Origin: Algoriphagus boritolerans DSM 17298 = JCM 18970
GTDB taxonomy: Bacteria > Bacteroidota > Bacteroidia > Cytophagales > Cyclobacteriaceae
Assembly (NCBI RefSeq): GCF_900108085.1
Contig: NZ_FNVR01000017.1
Span: forward strand, 28,769 to 92,768
Direction of reading: 5' to 3'
Length of the DNA stretch: 64,000 nt
The translations under genes were made by a program, and so were the position numbers. The notes below the pieces were generated by a model. That model was given only the letters and a program-made list of their open reading frames with translations. It was not told where the DNA came from and did not search any database. Positions 27,007 through 35,255 of this stretch are shown piece by piece. How positions within the stretch are numbered: position 1 is the stretch's first letter; the number at the start of each line of letters is the position of its first letter.

Positions 27007-28389
27007 TTAATAGTTGGCAATTGGATAATCAGTGCTACCTGGAGGGCCGGTTACTGTTGTATTTGCGCTAGGTGGGCCTCCTTTTAAATGGATAATTCCC
27101 GCGACCATTGCTGTCGCCATAGAAGTACCCGATAATACCGCATATCGATTTCCGGGAAAGGTAGAAAACACAACTTCTCCAGGTGCTGCATAATCGATAG
27201 AAGGTATTCCAAAATTGGAGAAAGTGGAAAATACCGGAGGTAAAAAATCATGGCTTAAATCAAAGTCAAAAGAAGCCTTCATAGCGGCTATCGTAAATAC
27301 ATTTGACGGGTACTCAAAGCAACCGGGATAAAATCTAGTAGAGGAAACACTTGAATTACCTGCAGCCATCACCACATAAATATTCATATTGGCCAGTGCC
27401 ACAATTTCATTTAACAAGTCGCCGTGAAAATTGCAATTAGGATTTGGACTTTGGCCTGGAAGAAGGTCTCCAAGACTAAGTGTCACAACATCACCACTTG
27501 TACCTTTATTTCTAACATGGGTAAGCGCTTTTTTTACATTCACCCAAGTACCTTCTCCATTCCAATTGATCACTTTCAAAGACACAATCGGAGCCCAAGG
27601 AGATACTCCATTCATGCCCAATAATTGCGGATTGGAGTTGTTATGTGCTCTACCTCCAATAATTCCAGCGACATGGGTTCCATGTCCGACCAAATCATAA
27701 AGGGGGTCAGGCTCAGATTGTATAAAGGATTTTGAAAGAAATGGATCTGATATAACGTTTAAATCCTGGTGATTGCTATCTACTCCAGTATCTAAAATCC
27801 AGACTTTACTACTGGAGTTAGTCGTATTAGAATTTGGATTTACAAACATTACCCCTGTACTGGTATGAAGCTCTTCATCATACTGCCACTCTTGCATTCT
27901 GGCTCTGATGGTTTGCAAAACAGGACCATCACCTTGCATCCTGGCTCTGATATTTTGGATAGTAAAGTTTTGTTGCCCTTTTGAAACCTTCTCAGTTTCG
28001 GACAAAATCTGATCGGCCATTTCCTTAGAAATACCCGAAACAAAAAAACCTGAAAAAGTGGTAACAAAAATATCTTCCTGACTCAATTTCAGATTCAAAT
28101 CTGTTTCTATGTCAGCCAAAATTGCGTTTTTCTTATCATTAAGCTCTTTTTCACTTATGGTTTTGGTAAAAGAGTTAGAGTCATTTTCAGAAATTATAGG
28201 TGGATAAACCTCCTCATTCAAGTAAAAAAGATATTCCCCTTCTATCAACAACGTAGAGTCAATACCTAATAAATTGAGAGGATCATCGGTAGTAGCTGCT
28301 TTTTGCGGTTCCTCATTGTTGGACTTTTCTGATTTTGCACAGCTAACTAACAGGAAAGTAAAAACTCCCCAAATCAAAACATTTCTCAT
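27007..28389 (-). CDS. S8 family subtilisin-like serine peptidase (lipoprotein)
   Basis: A 460-residue paralogue of the adjacent subtilase. It begins MRNVLIWGVFTFLLVSCAKS, a lipoprotein signal with lipobox LVSC (Cys17). The propeptide is at about 60-145, and two RARMQ motifs follow at 148-152 and 162-166 in a linker (GDGPVLQTIRARMQ). The S8 domain follows with the triad in WILDTGVDSNHQDL, LVGHGTHVAGIIGG and GTSMATAMVAGIIH. The C-terminal ending (GGPPSANTTVTG...TDYPIANY) resembles that of the neighbour. The two genes are 105 bp apart in the same direction and probably arose by duplication. Confidence 0.92.
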   Translation of the reverse strand: MRNVLIWGVFTFLLVSCAKSEKSNNEEPQKAATTDDPLNLLGIDSTLLIEGEYLFYLNEEVYPPIISENDSNSFTKTISEKELNDKKNAILADIETDLNLKLSQEDIFVTTFSGFFVSGISKEMADQILSETEKVSKGQQNFTIQNIRARMQGDGPVLQTIRARMQEWQYDEELHTSTGVMFVNPNSNTTNSSSKVWILDTGVDSNHQDLNVISDPFLSKSFIQSEPDPLYDLVGHGTHVAGIIGGRAHNNSNPQLLGMNGVSPWAPIVSLKVINWNGEGTWVNVKKALTHVRNKGTSGDVVTLSLGDLLPGQSPNPNCNFHGDLLNEIVALANMNIYVVMAAGNSSVSSTRFYPGCFEYPSNVFTIAAMKASFDFDLSHDFLPPVFSTFSNFGIPSIDYAAPGEVVFSTFPGNRYAVLSGTSMATAMVAGIIHLKGGPPSANTTVTGPPGSTDYPIANY

Positions 28390-28782
28390 CTATTTAAAAA
28401 TTTAATGGTTTAAAAATCACATGGTTGGAAAAGTCCAAGTTAACAAAACAATACTTTTGAACTTAATTTTTATGAAAATTATTTTTAGGATTTTTTACTT
28501 AAAAAAGGGATTTATACCTGTGAGAATTACATTTTTATCGTGATTAACCGAATATTTGCCAGTAAGCCAACCCATACTTGGAAATTAGACCAAATTCTAA
28601 ATTGAAGACACGCGTCGGTCTTTTTTCTTCCAGCCCCTGACCTTTGGAAAATTCGCCCACCGACAGAATAGCGCATATCCCAATTTTTTAAAGCACGATC
28701 CTCCTTCGATCAATTTTGTCCTCTGTTTTTTTCGAATAAACTTTTATCTTATTTTCATCTTTTCCACCCCAAAAAACCACCT
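28390..28782. other. Intergenic region of 393 bp with a dispersed repeat
   Basis: Holds the divergent promoters of the lipoprotein subtilase (minus) and the NagX-like gene (plus), and a repeat of about 130 bp (28548-28678) that recurs at 58186-58315. TTTTG near 28714-28718 and TAAACTTT near 28737 are a weak promoter match before 28783. No coding frame is evident. Confidence 0.6.
28548..28678 (+). repeat. Copy A of a ~130-bp repeat upstream of sugar-related genes
   Basis: Colinear with 58186-58315 over its whole length. Both begin CCGA-TTTGCCAGTA, share GGTCTT...CCAGCCC in the middle and end with ATTCG...CAGAATAGCG. It ends 104 bp before the NagX-like start. Both copies lie upstream of a sugar-related gene in the same orientation. 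Confidence 0.6.
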
Positions 28783-29928
28783 ATGACCATTGATTCACAA
28801 GCCAAAGTTTTGAGCAATCGCTACCTTGCCCTCGACGTGCTGAGGGGAATGACGATTGCATTTATGATTATCGTCAATACTCCGGGCAGTTGGAGTGCGC
28901 TCTATGCCCCACTTGCACATGCTGATTGGCATGGATTCACGCCGACTGACTTGGTGTTTCCTACCTTCCTTTTTGTAGTTGGGAATGCCATGAGCTTTGC
29001 AATGAAAAGGCTTCAGGAGATTCCCAAAGCACAGTTTTACCGTAAGGTATTCAAACGAACATTCCTGATTTTCTTAATCGGTTGGCTACTGAATGCCTTT
29101 CCTTTTTTCGATTATAATGAAGCTGGAGACATAGTATTCATTAATTTGACTGAAGTCCGATTGGTAGGGGTTTTACAGCGAATTGCCCTCTGCTATTTCT
29201 TTGCTGCATTAATTCTGTATTGGGGTGGTGAAAAATTGGGTTGGATTTTCAGTGCTGTGGCATTGCTGGCTTATTGGCCGATGATGTATTTCTTTGGGGA
29301 TGCCGGCGACCCTTACAGCCTTACCGGAAATGCAGCCATCAAACTCGACAGAATTCTTATCGGTGAAAGCCGGATGTACATGGGAGAAGGTATACCTTTT
29401 GATCCCGAAGGAATCCTCAGTACCCTCACCTCCATAGTGAATGTCATTGCTGGATTTCTGGTTGGAAAAATGATCCAGCGAAAAGGAAACACCCTATCCT
29501 CTGTTCAAACACTCTTAATTTCGGGGATTTTACTCATCGCCCTCAGCTATGCTTGGGATCTGTTTTTCCCCATTAACAAAAAAATCTGGACCAGCCCCTA
29601 TGTCACACTTACAGTCGGTTGGGATTTGTTGATTTTGGGAGCTTTGATTTTCATTGTTGAAATCAAAAAACAAACCGGCTGGACTTATTTCTTTCAAGCC
29701 TTCGGCCGAAACCCCTTGATTTTATATGTGCTTTCCGGTGTGGTGATTTCAATTTTTTCCATGATTCCCATCGGAGAAACCACACTAAAAGAGCAGCTCT
29801 ATTCCAACCTCTTCACCAGTTGGTTAAGTCCAAAAAATGCATCCTTCCTATTTGCCATCAGTTATATGGTGTTGATTTGGCTAATCGGATTCTGGATGGA
29901 CAAACGAAGAATCTACATTAAGGTCTAA
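28783..29928 (+). CDS. NagX/HGSNAT-like membrane acyltransferase (DUF5009, COG4299)
   Basis: A 381-residue polytopic membrane protein of the COG4299 family, which includes the catalytic part of human heparan-alpha-glucosaminide N-acetyltransferase and bacterial NagX. Family motifs seen are the N-terminal LALDVLRGMTIAFMIIVNTPG, followed by ADWHGFTPTDLVFPTFLFVVG, and a final GFWMDKRRIYIKV. About ten helices are predicted. In bacteria these proteins are associated with GlcNAc use and are thought to modify or transport amino sugars. Stands alone between a repeat and a strong terminator; nearby GH20 and SIS genes support an amino-sugar role. Confidence 0.85.
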   Translation: MTIDSQAKVLSNRYLALDVLRGMTIAFMIIVNTPGSWSALYAPLAHADWHGFTPTDLVFPTFLFVVGNAMSFAMKRLQEIPKAQFYRKVFKRTFLIFLIGWLLNAFPFFDYNEAGDIVFINLTEVRLVGVLQRIALCYFFAALILYWGGEKLGWIFSAVALLAYWPMMYFFGDAGDPYSLTGNAAIKLDRILIGESRMYMGEGIPFDPEGILSTLTSIVNVIAGFLVGKMIQRKGNTLSSVQTLLISGILLIALSYAWDLFFPINKKIWTSPYVTLTVGWDLLILGALIFIVEIKKQTGWTYFFQAFGRNPLILYVLSGVVISIFSMIPIGETTLKEQLYSNLFTSWLSPKNASFLFAISYMVLIWLIGFWMDKRRIYIKV

Positions 29929-30065
29929 AAATACTCCATTGGAAATCTAGCTCTTGTCATAGAAGATATCCACCACAAAGAGCATCTCACGTCAGAAGTA
30001 ATTTTATGGCTAAAAAAAGCCAATGAGGCTGCCGACTAAATCCGTTTTTTCCCTTCACAAGAAAA

Positions 30066-30112
30066 AGGATCAACTCATCCAAAAGCCGGGTTGATCCTAT
30101 TTCTTTTTTTAT
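30066..30112 (+). terminator. Rho-independent terminator after the NagX-like gene
   Basis: AGGATCAAC (30066-30074) and GTTGATCCT (30090-30098) form a perfect 9-bp stem with a 15-nt loop, followed by a T-rich tail to 30110. It isolates the NagX-like gene from the peptidase gene. Confidence 0.88.
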
Positions 30113-30145
30113 AATTTGAGTCTTCTACTTTAAATCACCTCATTC

Positions 30146-32428
30146 ATGATGCTCCGCAAATACCTCTTCCCTTCAATTTTGCTCTTTTGGTTGATTTTGG
30201 GCCATTCTGAGTCGCTACAAGCGCAAATCACAGAGAACACTTATCAGCGTGCCGCTTACTTTTTGACAGGAAACCTGGAAAAACAAGTCTATCACCTGGA
30301 AGTTGTCCCCAACTGGCTGGAAGGAAGCCAAGGTTTTGTTCACGCCACATTTACTTCCGAAGGCAAGCGATTTTACAAAACCAACACGAGCCCTTTTGAA
30401 ACAACAGCCGCATTTGATCCTCCAGTTTTGGCGAAGCTCCTTCAAGAAAAAACAGGAGAAGTTATCGATCAGGCAAATCTGCCAATAGAACGGGTATTCT
30501 TGTCCAACGGAAAAACTGTCACGTTTCTCTGGAAAAATCAAAACTGGACCTGGAACATGGAAAACAACTCCTTGAATGCCATTCCTGTCACAGAGCGAAA
30601 TGAAATGGAGTCATTTTCTCCAGACCGAAAATGGAAGGCATTTAGTAGAAACTACAACCTCTTCATTAAAAATCTGACCACGGGTGAGGAGATACAGTTG
30701 AGTACAGATGGACGAAAGGATTTTGAGTATGCCTCATTTTGGGGCTGGAGTGATCTGATCTATGGAGAAAATGGGGAGCGTCCAGCCCATTTTATGGTCA
30801 ATTGGTCTCCTGATTCCAGGAAAATTTTCACTCAAATCGTGGATCTTCGAATTGCTGAGAAAATGTATCTCCTGGACTGGAGCAAAGACGAAAAGTTTCG
30901 CCCGGAATTGCTCTCCTACTTTCGCGGTTCACCGGGTGATAGCACGGTAGTCAATTATATTCCGGTGATTTTTGATCTGGAAAAGAAGACCGAGAAAAAA
31001 CTACCGGAGCTCACAGCCCCGCATTTTATCGGAATCAATTTACGCTGGTCAGATGACGGAAAAAAACTCAGTGGATTTCAAATCCCCCGTGGATACAAAC
31101 AATACCATCTGATCGAACTGGATGCGGATACTTTTGAGACGCGAAGAATCATCTCCGAATCCTCTCCCACTCACGTCAACCGGGATAATATTTTCCGCAG
31201 GCTGAAAAACGAGCAATTCATTCTCAGCTCGGAGAAATCAGGTTGGAATCACTTGTATCGCTTTGACTGGAAATCTGGAAAAGAAATTAACGCCATTACT
31301 TCCGGAGAATACGTGGTAAACAAGCTGACTTACCTGGATGAGGAAAATGGACTAATTTATTTTGAGGCATCCGGCAAGGAACAGGGACGCAATCCATATT
31401 TCAATCACCTGTATCGGGTCAATCTGGACGGCACGGACTTACAGCTATTGACTCCGGAAAATGCCTACCATGAAATCTATATTTCTCCGGATGGAAAACT
31501 CGCCGTTGACAATTACTCCACCGTCGATCAGCCCACTCAATCCATCCTGATGGATTTAAAAACAGGAAAACACCTTCAGAAAATATCCGAGGCGGACATT
31601 TCCAACCTAAAATCACTTGGCTACAAATCACCCGTCCCCTTTACCGCCACTGCAAAAGACGGAAAAACAGAAATTCAGGGAGTATATTTTCTCCCAACGT
31701 CCTTCAATGCAAAGAAGAAATATCCAATCATCGATTACACCTATTCCGGCCCACACACCTCCACTACTCCAAAAACATTCAAAGCAGGTCTACTCGGGCA
31801 TCAGCAGCCCATGGCGGAGCTTGGTTTTGTAGTGGTGACAGTGGATGGCATGGGTGGCTTTGGTCGGTCGAAGGCATTCTCTGACGCTTCCTATCGAAAT
31901 CTCGGCGATGGCACGACCGATCATGTCTTGGCGATCACACAGTTGGCCAGCAAAAATTCCTTTTTGGATATCACCAAAGTGGGGATTTTCGGGCATTCGG
32001 CTGGAGGATACGATGCAGGAAGAGCCATGCTTTTGCATCCTGATTTCTACAAAGTAGGTGTGGCATCGGCTGGAGATCATGATTTTCGGATGGAAAAAGC
32101 CTGGTGGCCCGAAATGTACATGGGTTATCCTGTGGGAGACTTTTATCACGAGCAATCCAACATCACCAATGCAGCCAACCTTAAAGGGCATCTACTACTG
32201 GCACATGGTGGCATCGACGAAAACGTCAATCCCTCGGCCACTTTCAAACTGGCGGAAAACCTGATCAAGGCGGGAAAAGACTTTGACCTGTTTATCTGGC
32301 CGAGCCGAAATCACAGCTTTGGCCGTCCTCCGGGAGACTACTTCACCAAAAAGCGCTGGGACTATTTCATTGAACACCTGATGGGTGAAAAGCCGATCAG
32401 ACATTATCAGTTGCAAATTACAGATTGA
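30146..32428 (+). CDS. S9 family dipeptidyl-peptidase IV-like peptidase
   Basis: A 760-residue exported prolyl-type serine peptidase. A Sec signal peptide (about 1-28, ending SLQAQ) is followed by the DPP-IV N-terminal beta-propeller (about 100-480) and the alpha/beta-hydrolase domain. The nucleophile is Ser618 in GIFGHSAGGYDAG; Asp lies in HGGIDENVNPS and His in PSRNHSFGRP. The propeller includes the FWGWSDLIYG segment and the HFMVNWSPDSRKIF region. It removes N-terminal dipeptides after Pro/Ala in homologues; the periplasmic location fits peptide scavenging. Two ATG codons in a row begin the gene (30146 and 30149). Confidence 0.93.
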   Translation: MMLRKYLFPSILLFWLILGHSESLQAQITENTYQRAAYFLTGNLEKQVYHLEVVPNWLEGSQGFVHATFTSEGKRFYKTNTSPFETTAAFDPPVLAKLLQEKTGEVIDQANLPIERVFLSNGKTVTFLWKNQNWTWNMENNSLNAIPVTERNEMESFSPDRKWKAFSRNYNLFIKNLTTGEEIQLSTDGRKDFEYASFWGWSDLIYGENGERPAHFMVNWSPDSRKIFTQIVDLRIAEKMYLLDWSKDEKFRPELLSYFRGSPGDSTVVNYIPVIFDLEKKTEKKLPELTAPHFIGINLRWSDDGKKLSGFQIPRGYKQYHLIELDADTFETRRIISESSPTHVNRDNIFRRLKNEQFILSSEKSGWNHLYRFDWKSGKEINAITSGEYVVNKLTYLDEENGLIYFEASGKEQGRNPYFNHLYRVNLDGTDLQLLTPENAYHEIYISPDGKLAVDNYSTVDQPTQSILMDLKTGKHLQKISEADISNLKSLGYKSPVPFTATAKDGKTEIQGVYFLPTSFNAKKKYPIIDYTYSGPHTSTTPKTFKAGLLGHQQPMAELGFVVVTVDGMGGFGRSKAFSDASYRNLGDGTTDHVLAITQLASKNSFLDITKVGIFGHSAGGYDAGRAMLLHPDFYKVGVASAGDHDFRMEKAWWPEMYMGYPVGDFYHEQSNITNAANLKGHLLLAHGGIDENVNPSATFKLAENLIKAGKDFDLFIWPSRNHSFGRPPGDYFTKKRWDYFIEHLMGEKPIRHYQLQITD

Positions 32429-32842
32429 AAACTAGTAGCAAGTAGCTGGTATCAAGTATCAAGAATTGAAAGACATCTGCGAAAATCTGCGGGAAATTAA
32501 GTTAAAAAATCAGGAGATCACATCCGCTTACTCGCATTTAAAACTGTAATTCCTATAACTTCTCCTTTTTATATCTGATAATCAAATCATCATCAGTAAT
32601 TTCGGAATCGTCAGAAATTGTGTTTTATTTTAAAAATGAACATATAAAACGTCACTTTATCGTCATAATTTGTCCAAAGAAATTTATGCTTAAGGAAATA
32701 AGGCAAAACTCCTTTTATATCTCCAAATGCTATTTCTTCCCGATCATTTTTTTCTTTTCCAATCTACTTTTTCGAAGTCAGAAAAGAAGTAACTAAGAAG
32801 CCGTCCTCTTGATTTAATTCTTTCAAAAAACCATTTCCTTCC
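32429..32842. other. Gene-free interval before the his promoter
   Basis: About 414 bp with no convincing coding frame. It opens with a short-period repeat tract (32431-32472: TAGCAAGTAGCTGGTATCAAGTATCAAG) of the kind that recurs in other intergenic regions here. The rest is A/T-rich and contains no recognised gene, tRNA or terminator. Confidence 0.5.
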
Positions 32843-32872
32843 TTGCATGTTCTTCAAGCAGTCCTATCTTTG
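32843..32872 (+). promoter_or_regulatory. Promoter of the histidine operon
   Basis: TTG at 32843-32845 and TATCTTTG at 32865-32872 match the Bacteroidetes -33 and -7 elements with 19-nt spacing. The predicted start is near 32878-32880, only a few bases before the leader-peptide ATG, so the leader is nearly leaderless. Confidence 0.75.
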
Positions 32873-32881
32873 CACCCGTAA

Positions 32882-32965
32882 ATGGAAAACACCAATAGAA
32901 ATATTGAACTTTTAGATCTTGCTCAGCACGTACATGTGTTGCATCATTTCCATCATTCCTCCTGA
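32882..32965 (+). CDS. Histidine-operon leader peptide (HisL-like)
   Basis: A 27-residue open frame missed by ordinary length cut-offs. Its last part reads HVHVLHHFHHSS: six His codons within ten codons (32927-32956), just before a TGA stop. Such an excess of the regulated amino acid's codons in a short leader directly upstream of hisG is the hallmark of ribosome-mediated attenuation of his operons. The ATG lies about 10 nt after the -7 element. Although the coding sequence is short, its position between promoter and hisG, its His clustering and the adjoining hairpins make it very unlikely to be chance. Confidence 0.85.
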   Translation: MENTNRNIELLDLAQHVHVLHHFHHSS

Positions 32966-32988
32966 GGAAGACATAGACACACCCACCC

Positions 32989-33022
32989 GGTGATGCTGAT
33001 GACAGGGATTCGGCCATTCACC
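32989..33022 (+). promoter_or_regulatory. Candidate his attenuator/antiterminator hairpin
   Basis: GGTGA (32989-32993) pairs with TCACC (33018-33022), and inside it GCTGA (32995-32999) pairs with TCGGC (33010-33014), making a two-part stem. Alternatively GTGATGC (32990-32996) can pair with GCATCAT (32941-32947), which contains the His codons. The two structures exclude each other, as attenuation requires. No clear U-run follows, so control may act through termination elsewhere or at translation. A second small hairpin, ACAAG/CTTGT (33048-33062), lies 4 nt before the hisG ATG. Confidence 0.5.
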
Positions 33023-33066
33023 AAAATTTAATTCAATCCAAAACTTTACAAGCGTAACTTGTCCCC

Positions 33067-33927
33067 ATGGAACAAATAATCCGTATTGCTGTCCAAAAAA
33101 GCGGCAGACTATCCGATGACTCTCTCAGCTTAATCAAAGAGTGTGGCATTAAATTTTACAACGGTACGGGCAAATTGAAGTCCACTTCTACCAATTTCCC
33201 TGTTGAATTCTTATTCCTTCGTGATGATGATATTCCGGGATATGTAGCCGACGGAGTAGCCGATTTGGGCATCGTCGGGAAAAATGAAGTCGTCGAAAAA
33301 GACAAAGATGTGCTTACACTCAAGCCCCTTGGTTTCTCTAAATGCAGACTTTCACTCGCCATCCCAAAAGGGGAGGACTATGATGGAATTTCCTATTTTC
33401 AGGGAAAAAACATCGCAACCTCCTATCCAAAAATCCTTGGGGACTACCTGAAATCTCAGGGAATTCAAGCCGAAATCCATGAAATCAGCGGATCAGTGGA
33501 GATCGCGCCGAGTATCGGCCTGGCCGAAGGTATTTTTGACATCGTGAGTTCAGGTTCCACACTGATGATGAACGGCCTCAAAGAAGTCGAGGAAGTATTC
33601 AAATCAGAGGCTGTGCTGATCGGCAACAAAAATCTGGCTGATTGGAAAAAGGCCATCTTGGACAAACTCCTGTTTAGAATCAATGCCGTCCAAAAGGGCA
33701 AAAGCAACAAATATGTATTACTCAACGCCCCGAATGAATCGCTTGACAAAATTATCGGTTTAATTCCGGGAATGAGAAGTCCGACCATTTTACCTTTGGC
33801 ACAGCCGGGATGGTCCTCTGTTCATTCGGTTTTGAGTGAAGATCAGTTTTGGGAAAATATCGAGGAACTCCGAGCTGCCGGCGCAGAAGGAATCCTAGTC
33901 GTCCCAATCGAAAAAATGGTTATCTAA
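33067..33927 (+). CDS. hisG: ATP phosphoribosyltransferase HisG (long form)
   Basis: Catalyses the first step of histidine synthesis, joining ATP and PRPP; it is the feedback-inhibited step. The 286-residue length and the C-terminal ferredoxin-like ACT-type domain (about 215-286, ending AEGILVVPIEKMV) show the long, HisZ-independent, hexameric form. Family motifs seen are IRIAVQKSGRLSDDSL at the N-terminus, ADLGIVGKNEV, and the PRPP loop EISGSVEIAPSIGLAEGIFDIVSSGST. It is the first structural gene of the operon, 101 bp after the leader peptide. ATG start, no good Shine-Dalgarno. Confidence 0.96.
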   Translation: MEQIIRIAVQKSGRLSDDSLSLIKECGIKFYNGTGKLKSTSTNFPVEFLFLRDDDIPGYVADGVADLGIVGKNEVVEKDKDVLTLKPLGFSKCRLSLAIPKGEDYDGISYFQGKNIATSYPKILGDYLKSQGIQAEIHEISGSVEIAPSIGLAEGIFDIVSSGSTLMMNGLKEVEEVFKSEAVLIGNKNLADWKKAILDKLLFRINAVQKGKSNKYVLLNAPNESLDKIIGLIPGMRSPTILPLAQPGWSSVHSVLSEDQFWENIEELRAAGAEGILVVPIEKMVI

Positions 33928-33959
33928 ATAGATTTAAAGCAAATCAATCCAAAAAAAAT

Positions 33960-35255
33960 ATGCAACTCCTGGTCAATCCTTCACCTGAAAAGTGGAAAAA
34001 GCAACTGGCTCGTCCTGTCCAGAAAACCAAGGAAATCAATAAAATCGTCAAGCCTATTTTGAAAAAAGTAGCGAGAAGCGGTGACAAAGCGTTGAAGAAA
34101 TTTGCGCAGGAATACGATCATGTCCACTTGGATAGTTTGTTGGTTTCTGAGGCAGAAATTCAGGCTGCCGAAGGACTGGTAAGTAAAGAATTAAAAGCTG
34201 CAATCGAAGTAGCCCGGGTAAACATTGAGCGATTCCATGCTGCACAAGTACAGGCAGAACTGATCGAAGAAGTGATGCCCGGTGTGATTTGCAGGAGAAA
34301 AAGTGTACCTATTCACCGGGTTGGTTTATATATTCCCGGAGGAACAGCACCACTTTTCAGCACGGTTTTGATGCTGGGGATTCCTGCTAAATTGGCCGGT
34401 TGTTCTGAAATCGTACTTTGCTCCCCTCCTAGTCGAGAAGGAAAAATTCATCCGGCGATTTTGTACACTGCATCCTTGATAGGTATCCGTAAAATCGTCA
34501 AAGTCGGCGGTGCGCAAGCCATTGCAGCGCTAACTTTTGGAACTGAAAGCGTTCCTCAAGTGGACAAAATCTTCGGTCCCGGAAATCAATACGTCACAGC
34601 TGCCAAGCAATTGGCAACCAAATATAGTGTCGCCATCGATATGCCAGCCGGACCTTCTGAAGTCTTGGTCTACGCAGATGAATCGGCAGTTCCTGCATTT
34701 GTCGCCTCTGATTTACTTTCTCAGGCAGAGCATGGAGTGGATTCTCAAGTTATTTTGGTGACTCCTTCGGAGAAATTTGCAAAAAAAGTCCTGAAGGAAA
34801 TCAACGAACAAGTGGAAAAACTCCCAAGGAAGGAAATTGCTTACAAAGCCTTGGCAAATTCGACCGCAGTGGTGATGGAAGATCAGGAGAAAGCCTTGGC
34901 CTTAATCAACGAATATGCACCTGAGCACCTGATCATCGCAGTAGAAAATGAAGATGAAGCAATCGCTGCGATCTACAATGCAGGTTCGGTTTTCATTGGA
35001 AACTTTACTCCGGAATCCGCTGGCGATTACGCCTCCGGAACCAACCACACACTCCCCACCTATGGCTATGCCCGCAATTACAGCGGTGTGTCTTTGGACA
35101 GTTTTCTGAAGAAAATCACTTACCAAAAAATCACCGCAGAAGGGCTGAGAAAACTCGGACCGACAGTAGAAGTGATGGCAGCCAATGAACTGCTGGAAGC
35201 GCACAAAAATGCAGTGACCATTCGGCTTAACTATCTGAAGGAAAAGAAGAAATGA
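33960..35255 (+). CDS. hisD: Histidinol dehydrogenase
   Basis: NAD-dependent two-step oxidation of histidinol to histidine, the last step of the pathway. The protein is 431 residues from the ATG at 33960; 37 codons further upstream remain open but overlap hisG and have no similarity. Family motifs include YIPGGTAPLFSTVLMLGIPA, IFGPGNQYVTAAKQ, MPAGPSEVLVYAD and the zinc-site region SQAEHGVDSQVILVT, with EHLII nearer the C-terminus. Lies 33 bp after hisG and overlaps hisC by 4 bp (ATGA). Confidence 0.97.
   Translation: MQLLVNPSPEKWKKQLARPVQKTKEINKIVKPILKKVARSGDKALKKFAQEYDHVHLDSLLVSEAEIQAAEGLVSKELKAAIEVARVNIERFHAAQVQAELIEEVMPGVICRRKSVPIHRVGLYIPGGTAPLFSTVLMLGIPAKLAGCSEIVLCSPPSREGKIHPAILYTASLIGIRKIVKVGGAQAIAALTFGTESVPQVDKIFGPGNQYVTAAKQLATKYSVAIDMPAGPSEVLVYADESAVPAFVASDLLSQAEHGVDSQVILVTPSEKFAKKVLKEINEQVEKLPRKEIAYKALANSTAVVMEDQEKALALINEYAPEHLIIAVENEDEAIAAIYNAGSVFIGNFTPESAGDYASGTNHTLPTYGYARNYSGVSLDSFLKKITYQKITAEGLRKLGPTVEVMAANELLEAHKNAVTIRLNYLKEKKK

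Noticed and set aside
29929..30034. An open stretch after the NagX-like stop that could encode about 35 residues
   Set aside because: No convincing start codon or ribosome-binding context, and it ends before the terminator; it could be a remnant, but I cannot support a gene.
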